From assembly GCF_003315135.1 (NCBI RefSeq), contig NZ_QNRK01000006.1:62001-126000 (forward strand): a stretch of DNA of 64,000 nt, read 5' to 3'. Position 1 is the stretch's first letter. Each line of letters begins with the position of its first letter. Origin of the DNA: Roseiarcus fermentans. Its GTDB lineage: Bacteria > Pseudomonadota > Alphaproteobacteria > Rhizobiales > Beijerinckiaceae. Positions 63,341 through 64,000 of the stretch are shown in pieces. The position numbers and the translations under genes are program-made. Under the pieces are notes generated by a model. It worked only from the letters and a program-made list of their open reading frames with translations, was not told where the DNA came from and did not search any database.

Positions 63341-64000
63341 GGCCGGGCGCTCCCGTGGCCGACGCCGCCGGCGTAGCCGTGCGTCGCGAGATAGACCGCG
63401 AGCAAGGCGAGGCCGGTCACGACGATGTAGACGATCGGGCCCAGGCCGCGGCGGCGCGCGCCGACGATCAGGGTTCGCGCGATCAGGGGCACGGTCAGCA
63501 GCAGGACGCCGACGAAGGCCCAGAGCCGGCTGTCGCGCCCGGACTCGGCGGCGGCGCCGCGCAGCGCCTGGATCTCGAGGAACCCGGCGGCCGTCCCGGT
63601 CGCCGCCGCGCTCGGGACGTCGCCGGTGTAGGTCGAAAACAGGATCACGCCGAGCGCCACGATCGCGAGCACGACGAAATAGAGCAGGGCCGAGAAGTTT
63701 CCGATCGTCCGCTGGATCACCGGCAGCGTCAGGGTGAGGAGCAGCGAGGCGACGAGAATCGCGCCGTAGCACAGGTCGGTGACGAAGCTCTGGATGCCGC
63801 CGAACGAAAACGTCGAGAGCACGTAAGTGATGAGATAGAGATCGACCGCGCCGATCAGCGAGCCGGCGAGGCTCGCCCGGCCGCCGCCGAGGGAAGCGCC
63901 GCCGAGCACCAGCGCGGTGACCGCGAGGAGCGTGTAGGTGGTGCCCTGGCCCGGGTCGCCGGAGCCGATCAGCGCGGTGAAGCAGATCGCCGACAGGCCG
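63337..64000 (-). CDS. RbsC-type ABC transporter permease, 5' part beyond the window
   Basis: The C-terminal 220 residues or so of a second permease; the reading frame stays open past 64000. The motif LVLGGASLGGGRASLAGSLI matches the conserved AVVLGGTSLxGGRGS of RbsC-like permeases and AVDLYLITYVLSTFSF follows. About six membrane segments are visible, more than a plain RbsC end, so this one also looks enlarged. It overlaps the next permease by ATGA. The ATPase and binding protein should lie upstream, outside the window. Confidence 0.88.
   Translation of the reverse strand, partial: GLSAICFTALIGSGDPGQGTTYTLLAVTALVLGGASLGGGRASLAGSLIGAVDLYLITYVLSTFSFGGIQSFVTDLCYGAILVASLLLTLTLPVIQRTIGNFSALLYFVVLAIVALGVILFSTYTGDVPSAAATGTAAGFLEIQALRGAAAESGRDSRLWAFVGVLLLTVPLIARTLIVGARRRGLGPIVYIVVTGLALLAVYLATHGYAGGVGHGSARP

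Overview
This window is chromosomal DNA from a high-GC alphaproteobacterium, most likely Hyphomicrobiales (Rhizobiales). The pointers are the strong G/C third-position bias throughout, a DUF2865-type secreted protein, the alphaproteobacterial form of glutamyl-tRNA synthetase, a separate glyQ/glyS pair, a GT21 ceramide-glucosyltransferase-like enzyme and a rhizobial/Rhodobacter-type polyol locus. I cannot name the genus. No rRNA, tRNA, CRISPR array or insertion sequence was seen.

Region 1 (about 1-22250) is a large exopolysaccharide locus. It holds a six-SLBB export channel protein, a chain-length (Wzz/GumC-type) protein, a separate CpsD-like P-loop protein whose Walker A lysine is missing, four glycosyltransferases, a Wzx-like flippase, a Wzy-like polymerase, two kinds of acyltransferase, GlmS for amino-sugar supply, a GH123-like secreted protein and two small lipoproteins. 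Two regulators lie inside it: an HATPase-REC-PP2C fusion and, at the end, a sigma-54-dependent response regulator. I read -24/-12 (GG-N10-GC) sites in front of glmS (essentially consensus), as a face-to-face pair in the divergent gap at 6950-7031, and as weaker matches before the lipoprotein/Wzz pair and before the first gene. The inference is that this locus is a local sigma-54 regulon run by its own activator.

Region 2 (22541-26175) has an SH3-like secreted protein, a COG0523/CobW GTPase with a His-rich metal loop, a WD40-like protein and an Old Yellow Enzyme. Region 3 (26283-34283) is a glycoside-utilisation locus: a minus-strand operon (ROK repressor, Gfo/Idh dehydrogenase, ThuA-like protein, GH43 beta-xylosidase) divergent from a sugar ABC importer that has no ATPase gene. 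Region 4 (34705-45600) is a polyol locus: a FGGY-kinase/HAD-phosphatase fusion, a SorC regulator, a Smo-type ABC importer with its ATPase, a mannitol-type dehydrogenase and two SDR dehydrogenases.

Region 5 (45615-54979) is mostly housekeeping: a BON protein, the GT21 enzyme, gltX, a DUF2865 protein, glyS, glyQ and rph. A small HEPN-like gene and an unknown acidic-protein gene are inserted between glyQ and glyS.

Region 6 (55040-64000, minus strand) looks like one long operon: two RbsC-type permeases, a seven-helix protein that aligns with microbial rhodopsins but lacks the retinal-binding lysine, an SPFH/flotillin protein, a small membrane protein translationally coupled to a sodium:solute symporter, an iron-type alcohol dehydrogenase and an alpha/beta hydrolase. 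The lysine-less opsin in a transport/flotillin operon, and the sigma-54 wiring of the polysaccharide locus, are the most interesting parts of the window.
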